Positions 55,204 to 63,528 are shown, numbered from the stretch's first letter. The stretch: 64,000 nucleotides of DNA from Nocardia tenerifensis NBRC 101015 (GCF_000308715.1 NZ_BAGH01000611.1:1-64000), one strand, 5' to 3'. The notes: generated by a model from the letters alone, not told the origin. A program made the numbers and translations.

Positions 55204-55222
55204 GAAGCTAAGGCTTACCTTG
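55204..55222. promoter_or_regulatory. candidate IdeR/DtxR-type iron box
   Basis: GAAGCTAAGGCTTACCTTG matches 12 of 19 positions of the IdeR consensus TTAGGTTAGGCTAACCTAA, including the central AGGCT and ACCT. It lies about 27 bases before the amidase start. The match is moderate only. Confidence 0.35.
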
Positions 55223-55227
55223 CCTGT

Positions 55228-55241
55228 TCAACCCGGGTTGA
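55228..55241. promoter_or_regulatory. perfect 14-bp palindrome, candidate MerR operator
   Basis: TCAACCCGGGTTGA is a perfect dyad 14 bases before the MerR-family gene and resembles the ...TCAA...TTGA... dyads found in MerR-type spacers. Autoregulation and control of the divergent amidase operon are inferred. Confidence 0.5.
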
Positions 55242-55255
55242 GGTCAACTAGTGAA

Positions 55256-55657
55256 ATGCCTCCACTGACACCCATCGCCGCCGTCGTCGACCACTTCGAC
55301 ATCCCCCTCTCCACCCTGCACTACTGGGAGCGCCGCGGCCTGATCACCGCTCACCGCCGCAGCGGCCGCCGCTGCTACGACCAAGACCAGCTCTACCGAA
55401 TCGCCCTGATCAAACAATGGCAATCCACCGGCCTGATGACCCTCGACGAAATAACCACCCTCCTCACCGCCCGCCCCGGCCAAAACGACTGGCGCGCCAC
55501 CGTAACCACCCACATAGCCACCATCGACACCCGCATGCGCGCCCTAGAATCAGCCCGCCACTACCTCCACTGGCTCCTCACCTGCCCCCACACCACCCAC
55601 CTAGACCACTGCCCCAACTACCGAGCATCAGTGACTTTGCCGGAGGACGACGCCTGA
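55256..55657 (+). CDS. MerR-family transcriptional regulator
   Basis: A product of 133 residues starts at the ATG at 55256, behind GAGGT; an upstream TTG would run through the palindromic operator. Residues about 5-65 form the winged HTH (AAVVDHFDIPLSTLHYWERR, GLITAHRRSGRRCYDQDQLY). A helix region follows (LMTLDEITTLLTARPG; TTHIATIDTRMRALESARHY). The C-terminus carries two cysteines in CPHTTHLDHCPNY, a possible metal or redox site. It is divergent from the amidase operon and probably regulates it. Confidence 0.85.
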   Translation: MPPLTPIAAVVDHFDIPLSTLHYWERRGLITAHRRSGRRCYDQDQLYRIALIKQWQSTGLMTLDEITTLLTARPGQNDWRATVTTHIATIDTRMRALESARHYLHWLLTCPHTTHLDHCPNYRASVTLPEDDA

Positions 55658-55722
55658 CCCGAAGCGTCCATCGCTCCAGGTTCGGGCGTGTCCGACGTGA
55701 TTGGACGGACTGCTGGCGATAC

Positions 55723-56430
55723 TTATACTGCAGCGACTACACGCCGACGTCGCCGACTCAACCAATCTTGAATTGTCTCATGTACTTCGTCTTCTAGTTC
55801 TAGCGCCGCTGCCGAGCCTGGGATCAATTCTTCGAAGAACCCGCAGGCCCAGTGCGCCAGGAGAGTGCGCAAAGCATCGGAACCATTCGTTGGTGCGACG
55901 AGACGAAACTTGCCGAGACGCAGTTCTGATCCTAGGCCGATCAGGTTACGGCCGTCGCCGAGGACCGGACCTCGAACCAGGAACTTCGCTTCGACGGCCG
56001 CGATCAGCGCACGCGCCGAGGGATACTTTCGCTTTCCTGTTCGGACGCGCTTCGCTTCCGCATGGGTGAGAATTGCGATGTCACACTCATGGCAGATCCC
56101 TGATCGCCCCGCGAATGCAATCCCGAGGTGCACTTCGAGCTTTTGTTCGCACCGCTCAGACGTTGGTGGGAAGGTCACGACAGCGAATGTGTACTCATCG
56201 CCTGATGCAAGAACGCCTGGCCCGGTTCGAAACCTGACATCTCTGGTCGGTGTCCGGCCGTCGTTGGTTACAAGAACTGTGCCCCCAGCCTGTTCGGCAG
56301 CCCGTAGCATGATCGCGAACAGCGCCGCCTCGTAGAGGTCTGTCGGCCGAGCCAGCGTCGAGTACCGACCTGACAGCGAAAGTGCGAGCGCTGTCTCGAC
56401 TGCGGCCTTCAACTCTTGCCGCGTTACCAC
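55723..56430 (-). CDS. PD-(D/E)XK nuclease-like protein
   Basis: The protein is 235 residues from the GTG at 56430, preceded by GAGGGAA; its start overlaps the upstream stop by seven bases. Asp117 in HECDIAIL and Glu147-x-Lys149 in AAVEAKFLV form the D...ExK core of PD-(D/E)XK nucleases. An early helix (YEAALFAIMLRAAEQ) supplies the usual first acidic residue. Base composition is visibly less GC-rich than the neighbours, suggesting transfer. It could be the nuclease of a small defence or mobile-element unit; that is inferred. Confidence 0.6.
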   Translation of the reverse strand: MVTRQELKAAVETALALSLSGRYSTLARPTDLYEAALFAIMLRAAEQAGGTVLVTNDGRTPTRDVRFRTGPGVLASGDEYTFAVVTFPPTSERCEQKLEVHLGIAFAGRSGICHECDIAILTHAEAKRVRTGKRKYPSARALIAAVEAKFLVRGPVLGDGRNLIGLGSELRLGKFRLVAPTNGSDALRTLLAHWACGFFEELIPGSAAALELEDEVHETIQDWLSRRRRRVVAAV

Positions 56431-56963
56431 TGCTGTTCCCTCAGTGCAGCGAGAAGCTCGGACAGATGTTCTCGTATCCGTTCCCTGTGAATGGAGACCT
56501 CGCTCGTCTCGGCCGTACCGACACGGGCTTGTCGCACGCCGTCGACCCCGAACGCTACGGAACGGATTCCCCACTGGCTCAGGAAGACTGTGAATTCCTG
56601 TTCGGATCCGTCGACCACCCGGAGCAGCGTGCTCAATGCTTCGAGGAGAGTCTCCAGAGCCTGGTCACCGGAGAGGGACTGGACTAAATCAGGGCGTGGC
56701 GTGGGATCATTGTGCGGCTGTGGCACGTCTTCGAAAGGCGTCGCAACCGTGGTGTCATTCGGGTCGTGCCCAACGGTTGTTTCTGGTAGCCCGTTCTCTG
56801 ACACGGACAGACCGTCATACATTTCCCAGACTTCTGGGAGCTCGTACAGCTCGATTTCTCGACCACCCCTGGCGACTTCCCGGCGAACCTCGGCGGCGAC
56901 ATCTGGGAGCAATGCCTCGACCTTACTCAACAATTCGGCGTAAAGCTCCGCACTGTCATCCAT
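56424..56963 (-). CDS. unknown protein, partner of the nuclease-like gene
   Basis: It encodes 179 residues from the ATG at 56963; the ATG six bases upstream lies directly on GGAGGGGG and leaves no spacing. It has an N-terminal helix (YAELLSKVEALLPDVAAEVR), a variable Pro/Asp/Thr-rich middle, and a C-terminal helix (IHRERIREHLSELLAALREQ). I do not recognise the family. The overlap with the nuclease-like gene and the shared lower GC point to a two-gene unit. Confidence 0.6.
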   Translation of the reverse strand: MDDSAELYAELLSKVEALLPDVAAEVRREVARGGREIELYELPEVWEMYDGLSVSENGLPETTVGHDPNDTTVATPFEDVPQPHNDPTPRPDLVQSLSGDQALETLLEALSTLLRVVDGSEQEFTVFLSQWGIRSVAFGVDGVRQARVGTAETSEVSIHRERIREHLSELLAALREQQW

Positions 56964-57231
56964 CGGCATCCCCCTCCGCCCGTCGATGTCCGAACACGCC
57001 CCAAGCTACCCGACCCCGAAGCTTATGTGCCAGAAACGATCCACGAGTCATCGTCGTCACGAGAGGTCGTGGACTCGGTACTACAACTTGCCGCCTGAAG
57101 AGTGCGGCATTGGGTGCCTGGCAGTCATCTGACAGACGGATGTCGGGGCTTCGGTGGGAGATGCTCGGGGCGGCGCCTCTCCGTGCAGGCGGTTCCGCGC
57201 AGAGAGGCGCTACGTAGCTACAGGAACTGTG

Positions 57232-57726
57232 TCAGCTGGCCCCGGCCGACTCCAGCAGTCCGGGCACGGTCTTGGTGGTGTTGTGGCGGAAGATGTTCAC
57301 CGCGCCGACCACCTCGTCGGAGTCGTCGCGGATGGGGAAGACGTTGACGAGGGCGAGCAGGCGGAAACCGTCGGGCTGTTCGCAGATGACGTCGGCGTCG
57401 CGGACGGTGCCGCCGTTGTTGATGACCACCGAGGGCGGGGCCGCTTCGTGCGGCATGACCTCGCCGGACGGGTAGCGCAGACGGTATGCGCCGCAGTACT
57501 TTTCGCTTGTGCCGAGCTCGGGGGTGCGGCCCCAGGCTCCGATGGCGGTTTTGTTGCAGGCGATCAGGGTGCCGTCCTTCTCCAGCACATAGATGCCGAC
57601 GTCGATGTCGTCCATGGCGGCTTGGTCGCCGAGCAGACCGCCGGGCACCAGGTGCCCGTCCTCGAGCTTGCCGTGAAACGTGAGATCGTCCAGCTCGCCG
57701 GCGGCGATTTTCTCACTGATGCTCAT
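57232..57726 (-). CDS. PAS-domain protein
   Basis: This encodes 164 residues with a single PAS fold at about 35-155: AMDDIDVGIYVLEKDGTLIA CNK-type start, AIGAWGRTPEL, YPSGEVMPHEA, DGFRLLALVNVFPIRDDSDE and VVGAVNIFRHNTT. No kinase, HTH or other output domain is attached, so it probably acts through partners. It lies 236 bp downstream of the sulfotransferase gene on the same strand and could be the sensor of that cluster, though the gap leaves room for its own promoter. Confidence 0.75.
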   Translation of the reverse strand: MSISEKIAAGELDDLTFHGKLEDGHLVPGGLLGDQAAMDDIDVGIYVLEKDGTLIACNKTAIGAWGRTPELGTSEKYCGAYRLRYPSGEVMPHEAAPPSVVINNGGTVRDADVICEQPDGFRLLALVNVFPIRDDSDEVVGAVNIFRHNTTKTVPGLLESAGAS

Positions 57727-57962
57727 TTCGTACCCCTGACTCGGAAAGGTGTCATAGCTGGGTTTTGATGAAGGAATCTGGGTGCGTCGCTCAGCCGAGG
57801 AGAGGTGACTTCGCGCCCCCGTTCACCGTGCGTAAGTGTATCGAAATCGCCTGCTGGGTAGTATGTTTTGCATGGAAATGGTTCGTCGTGATGGGCAACT
57901 GCCAGCTCACTGGACCACTTCCGTAAAGATAGCAATCAACCTTCTGCGACAACGCTTCGCGC

Positions 57963-59174
57963 TCACGACGAGTCCCCACTTGCGATGGTTCTCCGGAGTT
58001 CGTCGTAGTTCCCCCGAAACGACGCGCGATCGGGGTCCGCGGCGATCGCACGCCGGTAGTAGGTCTCCGCGCGCGAGTAGTCGCCCAGCACAGTGTGTAG
58101 GAAAGTCGCGTAATTGCCGAGGTTGCGGGCGTGGTCGGGCTTGGCCGCAATCGCCCTGAGGAACAGCTCCTCCGCTGCGGCGAAGTCGTGCCGCGCGTTC
58201 TTCATGAACAGCGCGTAGTTGCCCAGTATCTCCGGATGACGCGGCCGCACCCGCAGCGCCTCGCGGAAGCACCGGTCGGCCGCTTCGATATCGCCTTCGA
58301 CTTGATCGAGGAATACGGCGAGGGTCCCGAGACTGCGCGGATGCGCCGGATCTTCGGCGACGGCGCGGCGATAGAGCCTGCCCGCGAGTTCGAGATCGTG
58401 CAGCTCGAACTGGGCGTACAGCCCGAAGTTGGTCAGGTTGCGCGCGTGCCGCGTGCCGGCCAGTTTGTCGGGGGATTTGGCGTCGTCGTACTTCCAGTGA
58501 TTCTGCGCGGCCCACAGCGCGAGCCGCCGGAAGTTGTCGAGGTGTTCCGGATAGGCGCTACCGAGTTCGCGCAGTCGGAGTCGATCCGCGTAGTCGTCCC
58601 CATAGTCGAACCTGCCGATCGTGTGAAACTCCGAAATGTGGATCAGCTCTTCGATTTCCGTGGTTATCTGCGGCTTGATGCCGGTGGTGTTGACGGGCGG
58701 GGTCGCGCGTAGTGCCGCCTCATCGAAGTCCGCGCCCGCGAGCCGCAGCAGCCGGACGAGGTCGTCGGCGAGCCGCTCGGTCCGTCCGACGAAATCGATT
58801 GGTGCGCAGGGTGGCCCGGTGTAGCGACGATAGAACCCGCTGAGGAATCCGGGCAGCGTGGTGGCGGCTCGACGGACGAACCAGGTGAACGTGTCCGCGG
58901 CACAGAGCCGGTCGAGTTCGTAGCGCGGCCGCCAGCCACGCTCGGTACGCCAAGCGAAGTAGGAGCGATACCACCGCACCGGATCGCGGACGAAACAGGC
59001 GACCATCGCGTGCGGCTCCGGGTGCACCGTGAGATCGCCGTGCCCGCGCCAAGATTCGGGCCCGACCTGCCGATGCTCGACACCGCCGGCGGCGACCGCG
59101 GCACGCAACCACTTGCTACCGGTCTTCGGCACCTCCAGCAGCAGTGTGTCGGTGGCGGGCAGGTATATCGCCAT
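57963..59174 (-). CDS. PAPS-dependent sulfotransferase fused to TPR repeats
   Basis: The product has 403 residues and starts at an ATG behind AAGGTG. The 5'-phosphosulfate loop is PKTGSKW (residues 16-22) and the 3'-phosphate motif is RDP...S (Arg63, Asp64, Pro65, Ser71). VGRTERLADDLVRLLRLAG is typical of this family. Residues about 245-395 hold four TPRs of about 35 residues (for example NLGNYATFLHTVLGDYSRAE). The enzyme moves a sulfo group from PAPS to an acceptor; the TPRs probably dock a protein or peptide partner. It lies 52 bases after the ligase gene, in an operon with the precursor-like peptide, which is a candidate substrate by inference. Confidence 0.8.
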   Translation of the reverse strand: MAIYLPATDTLLLEVPKTGSKWLRAAVAAGGVEHRQVGPESWRGHGDLTVHPEPHAMVACFVRDPVRWYRSYFAWRTERGWRPRYELDRLCAADTFTWFVRRAATTLPGFLSGFYRRYTGPPCAPIDFVGRTERLADDLVRLLRLAGADFDEAALRATPPVNTTGIKPQITTEIEELIHISEFHTIGRFDYGDDYADRLRLRELGSAYPEHLDNFRRLALWAAQNHWKYDDAKSPDKLAGTRHARNLTNFGLYAQFELHDLELAGRLYRRAVAEDPAHPRSLGTLAVFLDQVEGDIEAADRCFREALRVRPRHPEILGNYALFMKNARHDFAAAEELFLRAIAAKPDHARNLGNYATFLHTVLGDYSRAETYYRRAIAADPDRASFRGNYDELRRTIASGDSS

Positions 59175-59226
59175 GCGGACACCTTATTGTCGCTATGAGT
59201 CGAAACCGTCCGAGGTGCACGATCTT

Positions 59227-60540
59227 TCACCTGTTAGACGAATAGTCGCGGAAGCGCCAGGCTTTCCCGCCGGGCGGTGTCAGCGTCGGTGTCCGCACGA
59301 TGTCGAGATGGGCGGCACCGAGGATTGGGCGCAGTGCGGCACGAACTTCGGTGTCCAGCTCGGCTCGTTCGGTGTCTCCGACGGCAACGCGCAGGACGTA
59401 ACCATCACCGTCACAAGCGAATTGATACTCCGGCATGTCGGGCAGGTCCAACGCCGCGGTGAGTGCGGCGACCTCGACAAACCTGTTGCCGTCACGGAAT
59501 TGGACGACCTCCCTGCCGTAGAACTCCGAAATCGTCTGCCCACTATGCCCACACGAGCAGTCACCATGGGTGAGCGTGCCGAAATCGTCGGTGCGGTAAC
59601 GGAGGAATACGGTGGCCCAGTTCGTCAGGTTGGTCAGGATCAGCCTGCCGCTGCCGGTAGTACGGAGCTGATCGCGCTCCGTCTCGACCTCGAGCATCCG
59701 CTCCGGTGGGACGTGCAGACCGGATCCGACGGGGCACTCCAGGCCGATCAGCCCGCCCTCGACGCTGGTATAGGCATCGGTGACCGGGCTGCCGAACCAC
59801 TCGGTGAGCGTTCGCCTGTCGTCGGGGAAAAAGTTTTCGCCGCTGGTGAGAATGCGCGCGGGCCTGATGTGTTCGCCGGCGCGCGCGGCGTCCGCACGCG
59901 CGAGTGCGAGCAGACACGACGGTTTGCCGTGCAGAATCGCGGGCGGACGCGCGCGCAACTCGGTGATGACGGCGTCGTCCTCGTCCCGCCCGATCGAGAC
60001 CCTGCGGTGCGTGCCTCGCAGCAGCGGCAGCGGCACCACATACCGTTCGGCATCGGCGCGCGTAGTGACCAGCACGACAGTCGGTGCGGGCACCCGCTCG
60101 CACAGCAGCGAGAACGTCGCCTGGTTCGCCTCGAACCAGGCCGCGTCATCGAAGAACACGGTCAGCGGCGTACCGGTAGTCCCGGTGGATTTCTTTGGCC
60201 GAGAGAGCATTTCGGCCGCGCGGAACCGCGCCGGATCACGATCGTAGTCACCGCGTTGGAAGGGCCGCAACTCCTCCAGGGGCACGGTCGAGACGAGGTC
60301 GCGATAGTGCGGTACCGCGCGGCGAGCCCACCGGAGCGTCGCCGCGAAGGCCTGGTCAGGGGCGCGGGCGGCGTTCAACCGCACTTGCCGCTCCCGCCAC
60401 GCCCGTGCCCCGCGCACCGCGTCGTGCCAGTCCAGCACCCATCGACGGCAAAGCAGCGGGTCGGCCGGCGGCGCCACATCCTCCAGCGCGAGCGCCCCGA
60501 GGTCCACCAACCGGCCCGCCGACCACAAATCGGGCGACAA
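59227..60540 (-). CDS. PaaK/CapK-like adenylate-forming ligase
   Basis: The frame gives 437 residues from a TTG directly after the peptide's stop codon. Motifs: KKSTGTTGTPLTVF (P-loop), DAYTSVEGGLIGLEC (A5), FLRYRTDDFG (A8), CSCGHSGQ (Zn-binding Cys region) and PPGGKAWRFRDY (C-terminal catalytic Lys). These fit the phenylacetate-CoA ligase/CapK group, which activates a carboxylate as an acyl-adenylate. The acceptor here is unknown. A later in-frame GTG start cannot be excluded. It is in the same frame as the upstream peptide and separated only by TAA, so coupling or rare readthrough is possible. Confidence 0.8.
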   Translation of the reverse strand: MSPDLWSAGRLVDLGALALEDVAPPADPLLCRRWVLDWHDAVRGARAWRERQVRLNAARAPDQAFAATLRWARRAVPHYRDLVSTVPLEELRPFQRGDYDRDPARFRAAEMLSRPKKSTGTTGTPLTVFFDDAAWFEANQATFSLLCERVPAPTVVLVTTRADAERYVVPLPLLRGTHRRVSIGRDEDDAVITELRARPPAILHGKPSCLLALARADAARAGEHIRPARILTSGENFFPDDRRTLTEWFGSPVTDAYTSVEGGLIGLECPVGSGLHVPPERMLEVETERDQLRTTGSGRLILTNLTNWATVFLRYRTDDFGTLTHGDCSCGHSGQTISEFYGREVVQFRDGNRFVEVAALTAALDLPDMPEYQFACDGDGYVLRVAVGDTERAELDTEVRAALRPILGAAHLDIVRTPTLTPPGGKAWRFRDYSSNR

Positions 60541-60708
60541 TTACATGACGATCAAAATCTGCCCACCCCGGAAGTTACGTAGCTCCTCATCCGGAATACT
60601 GGCCAACGCCTTCTCCAGCGCGGCCCGCGCCGCAGCCGGCTCCAAAGCGGGTTCCTCCGCGACTGCCGCATAGTTGCGAATCTTCGTGCGGGACTGTTGA
60701 TCATCCAT
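60541..60708 (-). CDS. 55-aa double-glycine-leader peptide, RiPP precursor-like
   Basis: An ATG seven bases after GGAGG gives a 55-residue peptide. The leader (1-49) is hydrophilic and helical and ends IPDEELRNFRGG, which fits the double-glycine leader pattern (L/I-S/P-x-E-E-L-x-x-(I/F)-x-G-G). The remaining tail is only six hydrophobic residues, QILIVM. A promoter-like pair lies about 38 bases upstream. The operon continues with a carboxylate-activating ligase and a sulfotransferase. No cleaving peptidase or ABC exporter is in the window. I infer a ribosomally made, modified small peptide; it could also be a small regulatory protein. Confidence 0.65.
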   Translation of the reverse strand: MDDQQSRTKIRNYAAVAEEPALEPAAARAALEKALASIPDEELRNFRGGQILIVM

Positions 60709-60745
60709 CGGTGCGCCTCCAAGTCGTTCCGTGAGCACCGTGTAT

Positions 60746-60777
60746 CTAATAAGACTCCCACTCAGCGGCGGAGTCAA
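60746..60777 (-). promoter_or_regulatory. candidate promoter of the peptide-ligase-sulfotransferase operon
   Basis: On the minus strand TTGACT (60772-60777) precedes TATTAG (60746-60751) with a 20-base spacer; TTATTA at spacer 19 is an alternative. The site is 38 bases before the peptide's ATG. The spacer is longer than the usual 17-18. Confidence 0.35.
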
Positions 60778-60929
60778 TGACTCGCCGTCATCGTTTGCCC
60801 CGGCCTCGGTCATCAGGGCTCCGGGCACCCAGATCCCACCGAACCAGCCGCGGCGTAGGTCGGGCGACGGCCTGAGATGACAAAGTGCGGGAAGCTCGGT
60901 ACGGGGCTGCATAAGCCGAGAGGAACCCG

Positions 60930-61200
60930 ATGACAGGCGGAAGGGGCACCTCCTCGGAACCGCTGGTCAACGCCAGGCCGGGCTCACTCGCCGAGCAACT
61001 GCTCTCGAGCAGAATGGATACTTGGCCAGAGCCATCACAGATGCCGCTGATCCTCGACATCGATATCGGCAGCGAACCGGACGATGCCCTCGCGCTCGCC
61101 GTTGCAGCCGGGCTGCCACATTCCCTACGGGATCACCCCTAATGCCGTTACAGCGATGCGGCACCACTTCGCCGACTGGGAACAACAGCTGACCCGCTGA
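60930..61200 (+). pseudogene. relic of a nucleoside-hydrolase-like gene
   Basis: From about 61038 the frame reads MPLILDIDIGSEPDDALALA, the N-terminal calcium-binding DxDxGxxxDDALAL motif of IunH-type nucleoside hydrolases. It stops at 61142. In another frame the text continues IPYGITPNAVTAMRHHF to a stop at 61200. Most of the enzyme (normally about 300 residues) is missing, so this is a frameshifted or internally deleted remnant. Confidence 0.6.
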
Positions 61201-61462
61201 CTGCATCCGCTGTCAGCCTCGTCGAGGTGACTGTGTCTATATGCATGGGTTGATGGCTCTTGTCTTACGCGCGGTCGGCTTCGCGGTACCCACGGCTACG
61301 GGCCGTGGGAACGACGGGCGTTTGGCGTCCATCTTTTTCGCTGCACCGACGCTCTGTCGAACGATCGCCCAGTGTTGGGCAACGCATTCGGGACCGGTCC
61401 CCGTAGCAGAACCTACTCTCGGGCCGGTAGCGCCGACGAGGCGACAAACAAGAGGAGATCTC

Positions 61463-61753
61463 ATGACCGGTATTCGTTCCACGATGACCTATTCACTTGC
61501 CGGAGCGGCGGTTTGGTGCGCCATGGTGACGGGCGTGTCAGCGGCGCAACCGCTGGATTCGGAACCCGTCGCACCCGGCACAACCGCGCTCGCGCGGGTC
61601 ATGTACACAGCAGGAGACGTCGCCTCGGGTTCTGCGGACCGTCTGCGTTTCGATCCCGGGCCGTACTCGAGCATGGAGGAATGCGAGCGAGCACGGGCGC
61701 GGTACTACGACCCGTCTCAGCTCGAGTGCGTTCCAGTCCACGGCAATCGCTGA
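61463..61753 (+). CDS. small secreted protein of unknown function
   Basis: A 96-residue protein starts at an ATG behind AGAGGAGAT. Residues 1-28 are a Sec-type signal peptide with a hydrophobic core and VSA-AQ as likely cleavage site. The mature part is short and has two cysteines (in MEECERARARYYDP and LECVPVHG) that could pair. No family is recognised. A perfect palindrome GGGACCGGTCCC lies about 62 bases upstream (61390-61401). Confidence 0.65.
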   Translation: MTGIRSTMTYSLAGAAVWCAMVTGVSAAQPLDSEPVAPGTTALARVMYTAGDVASGSADRLRFDPGPYSSMEECERARARYYDPSQLECVPVHGNR

Positions 61754-61935
61754 CGGGCTGAGCCGGCCGCGGGCAGCGCTTGTGCCCGGCGCGGCGGACA
61801 GAGGTCCCGAAGTTGCTCTGCGACAGGAGAAGGCGATGGTCGTTGGGTTGCCGGCGTGCTCGCGGTAGTGACGCCGCGCACCGAATTCGTGCCGAAACCG
61901 TTTCGCGCCGAGGACCAGCGATGAATCATTGAGGC

Positions 61936-63528
61936 ATGGATGTCACTGCGGCGGACCCGCAGGAGCCGGACGGCACGAACACCCGGATCTGGGGCACACC
62001 AACCGAAACGGCCATCCTCCCGGGCGGCCGCGTTCCGTCACCGGCTGAGGAACGGGGTCAGCATTCATTCGGCACCCCACGACTTTTGGGTGGCCGGTAT
62101 CGATTGCTGGAGCGCCTGGGCCAAGGCGGGATGGGCACCGTGTGGAAGGCCCACGACACCGTGATCAGCCGGGATGTCGCGGTCAAGGAACCTCGGTTGT
62201 CGGAGTCCGTCCCCGATCGGGACCGGGCGGCGGCTTTCGCGCGGCTCGAGCGCGAGGCGAGAGCCGCGGCGCACATCGACCATCCGTCCGTGGTCACCAT
62301 CTATGACGTGGTGTCGGAGCACGGAAAACCTTGGATCATCATGGAATTGATCAACGGTCAGTCCCTCGCCGATGTCCTGGTCAAGGGCACGCTGACCCCG
62401 CAGGAGGCCGCGCGCATCGCCCTGCCCGTCGTAGAGGCGCTGGCCGCCGCGCATGCGTGCAAAGTCCTCCACCGTGACGTGAAACCGGCGAATATCATGC
62501 TCGAACCGGGTGGTCGTGTCGTTCTCACCGACTTCGGTATCGCCCATATCGACGGTGAGGCGCCGGTGACCGCGACAGGCACGCTCGTCGGTTCCGCCGA
62601 TTACACCGCACCGGAACGCATTCTCGGTCGGGTGCCGGGGCCCGAGTCCGACCTTTTCGCGCTCGGCGTCCTGCTCTACGCATCGGTCGAGGGTTTCTCC
62701 CCGTTTTGGCGGCAGACACGGCATGCGACGTTCCAGGCGGTGCTGCACGCCGATCCGTCGCCTCCGCGGCAGGCCGGTGAACTCTGCGGCCTCATCATGG
62801 ATTTGCTCGCCAAGGAACCGGACAGGCGACCGTCGGCAACCCAGATCACTGCCGTGTTGCAACGCGTCGCGGGCTCGGCGACCGTGCCCAACGGCGACAA
62901 GCCGCGCAGCGTCGGGCTGTTCAAAACCTTTGCCCGACATTGGAACTGGACTCACCCAGCGGTGACGGCGCTGTCCTCCGCAGTGGTCACCGCCGGTGTC
63001 GTCGTCGCCGCGATGGGGCTCGGCGGCTTCGCAACCAACGACGTACCCGGGACGTCGTCAGGATCACCCGACGTTCCCGCCGGTTGGAAGATGGTGCACA
63101 AACTCGGTGCCTCGATCGCGGTCCCGGCCGACTACGAAGCCTACGACCTGCTCGACGGCGACGGCGGAGTGGCGTTCCAAATGCACAGGGGCCAGGCACA
63201 TCAGGAGCTGCTGCTTTTCCGCTGGGATGCACCGGGCTCCCCGGAGGAACGAGCCGCGTTCTGGTATCGGCAATTCATGGCGAACGCGAAGCTGACCGAC
63301 AAGCAAGTGACAGTCTCCGAAACACACGTGAACGGACGCAAAAGCATGGTCCTCACCATGACGTACCGGGGAGACGGTGGGCAGCTGTGGCGCAAACGAG
63401 AGCTCTACTACAACTCCGATCGCCAACCGTGGAAGCTCGTCGTCGACTGGGCCGTCGACAGCGAAATGAACACCGGCGGTGACGAACTCTTCGACGCGGC
63501 CGTGCGAACCTTCGTGCCCGACAAGTGA
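61936..63528 (+). CDS. transmembrane Ser/Thr protein kinase (PknB-like)
   Basis: The product has 530 residues. The kinase domain (about 53-315) contains GQGGMGTVW (P-loop), the invariant Lys in DVAVKE, HRDVKPANIM (catalytic loop), DFGIAHI and SADYTAPE (activation segment). One membrane helix (AVTALSSAVVTAGVVVAAMG) follows at about 337-360. The last 165 residues are extracellular (WKMVHKLGASIAVPADYEAY ... LFDAAVRTFVPDK), a domain I do not recognise by name but which looks like the ligand-sensing part of actinobacterial kinases. It converges on an FHA-type gene with a six-base gap. Autophosphorylation is expected from the family. Confidence 0.85.
   Translation: MDVTAADPQEPDGTNTRIWGTPTETAILPGGRVPSPAEERGQHSFGTPRLLGGRYRLLERLGQGGMGTVWKAHDTVISRDVAVKEPRLSESVPDRDRAAAFARLEREARAAAHIDHPSVVTIYDVVSEHGKPWIIMELINGQSLADVLVKGTLTPQEAARIALPVVEALAAAHACKVLHRDVKPANIMLEPGGRVVLTDFGIAHIDGEAPVTATGTLVGSADYTAPERILGRVPGPESDLFALGVLLYASVEGFSPFWRQTRHATFQAVLHADPSPPRQAGELCGLIMDLLAKEPDRRPSATQITAVLQRVAGSATVPNGDKPRSVGLFKTFARHWNWTHPAVTALSSAVVTAGVVVAAMGLGGFATNDVPGTSSGSPDVPAGWKMVHKLGASIAVPADYEAYDLLDGDGGVAFQMHRGQAHQELLLFRWDAPGSPEERAAFWYRQFMANAKLTDKQVTVSETHVNGRKSMVLTMTYRGDGGQLWRKRELYYNSDRQPWKLVVDWAVDSEMNTGGDELFDAAVRTFVPDK

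Noticed and set aside
61771..61787. Hairpin GGGCA...TGCCC after the secreted-protein gene as a terminator
   Set aside because: Short five-base stem with no T-tract, and GC-rich background makes such stems common.
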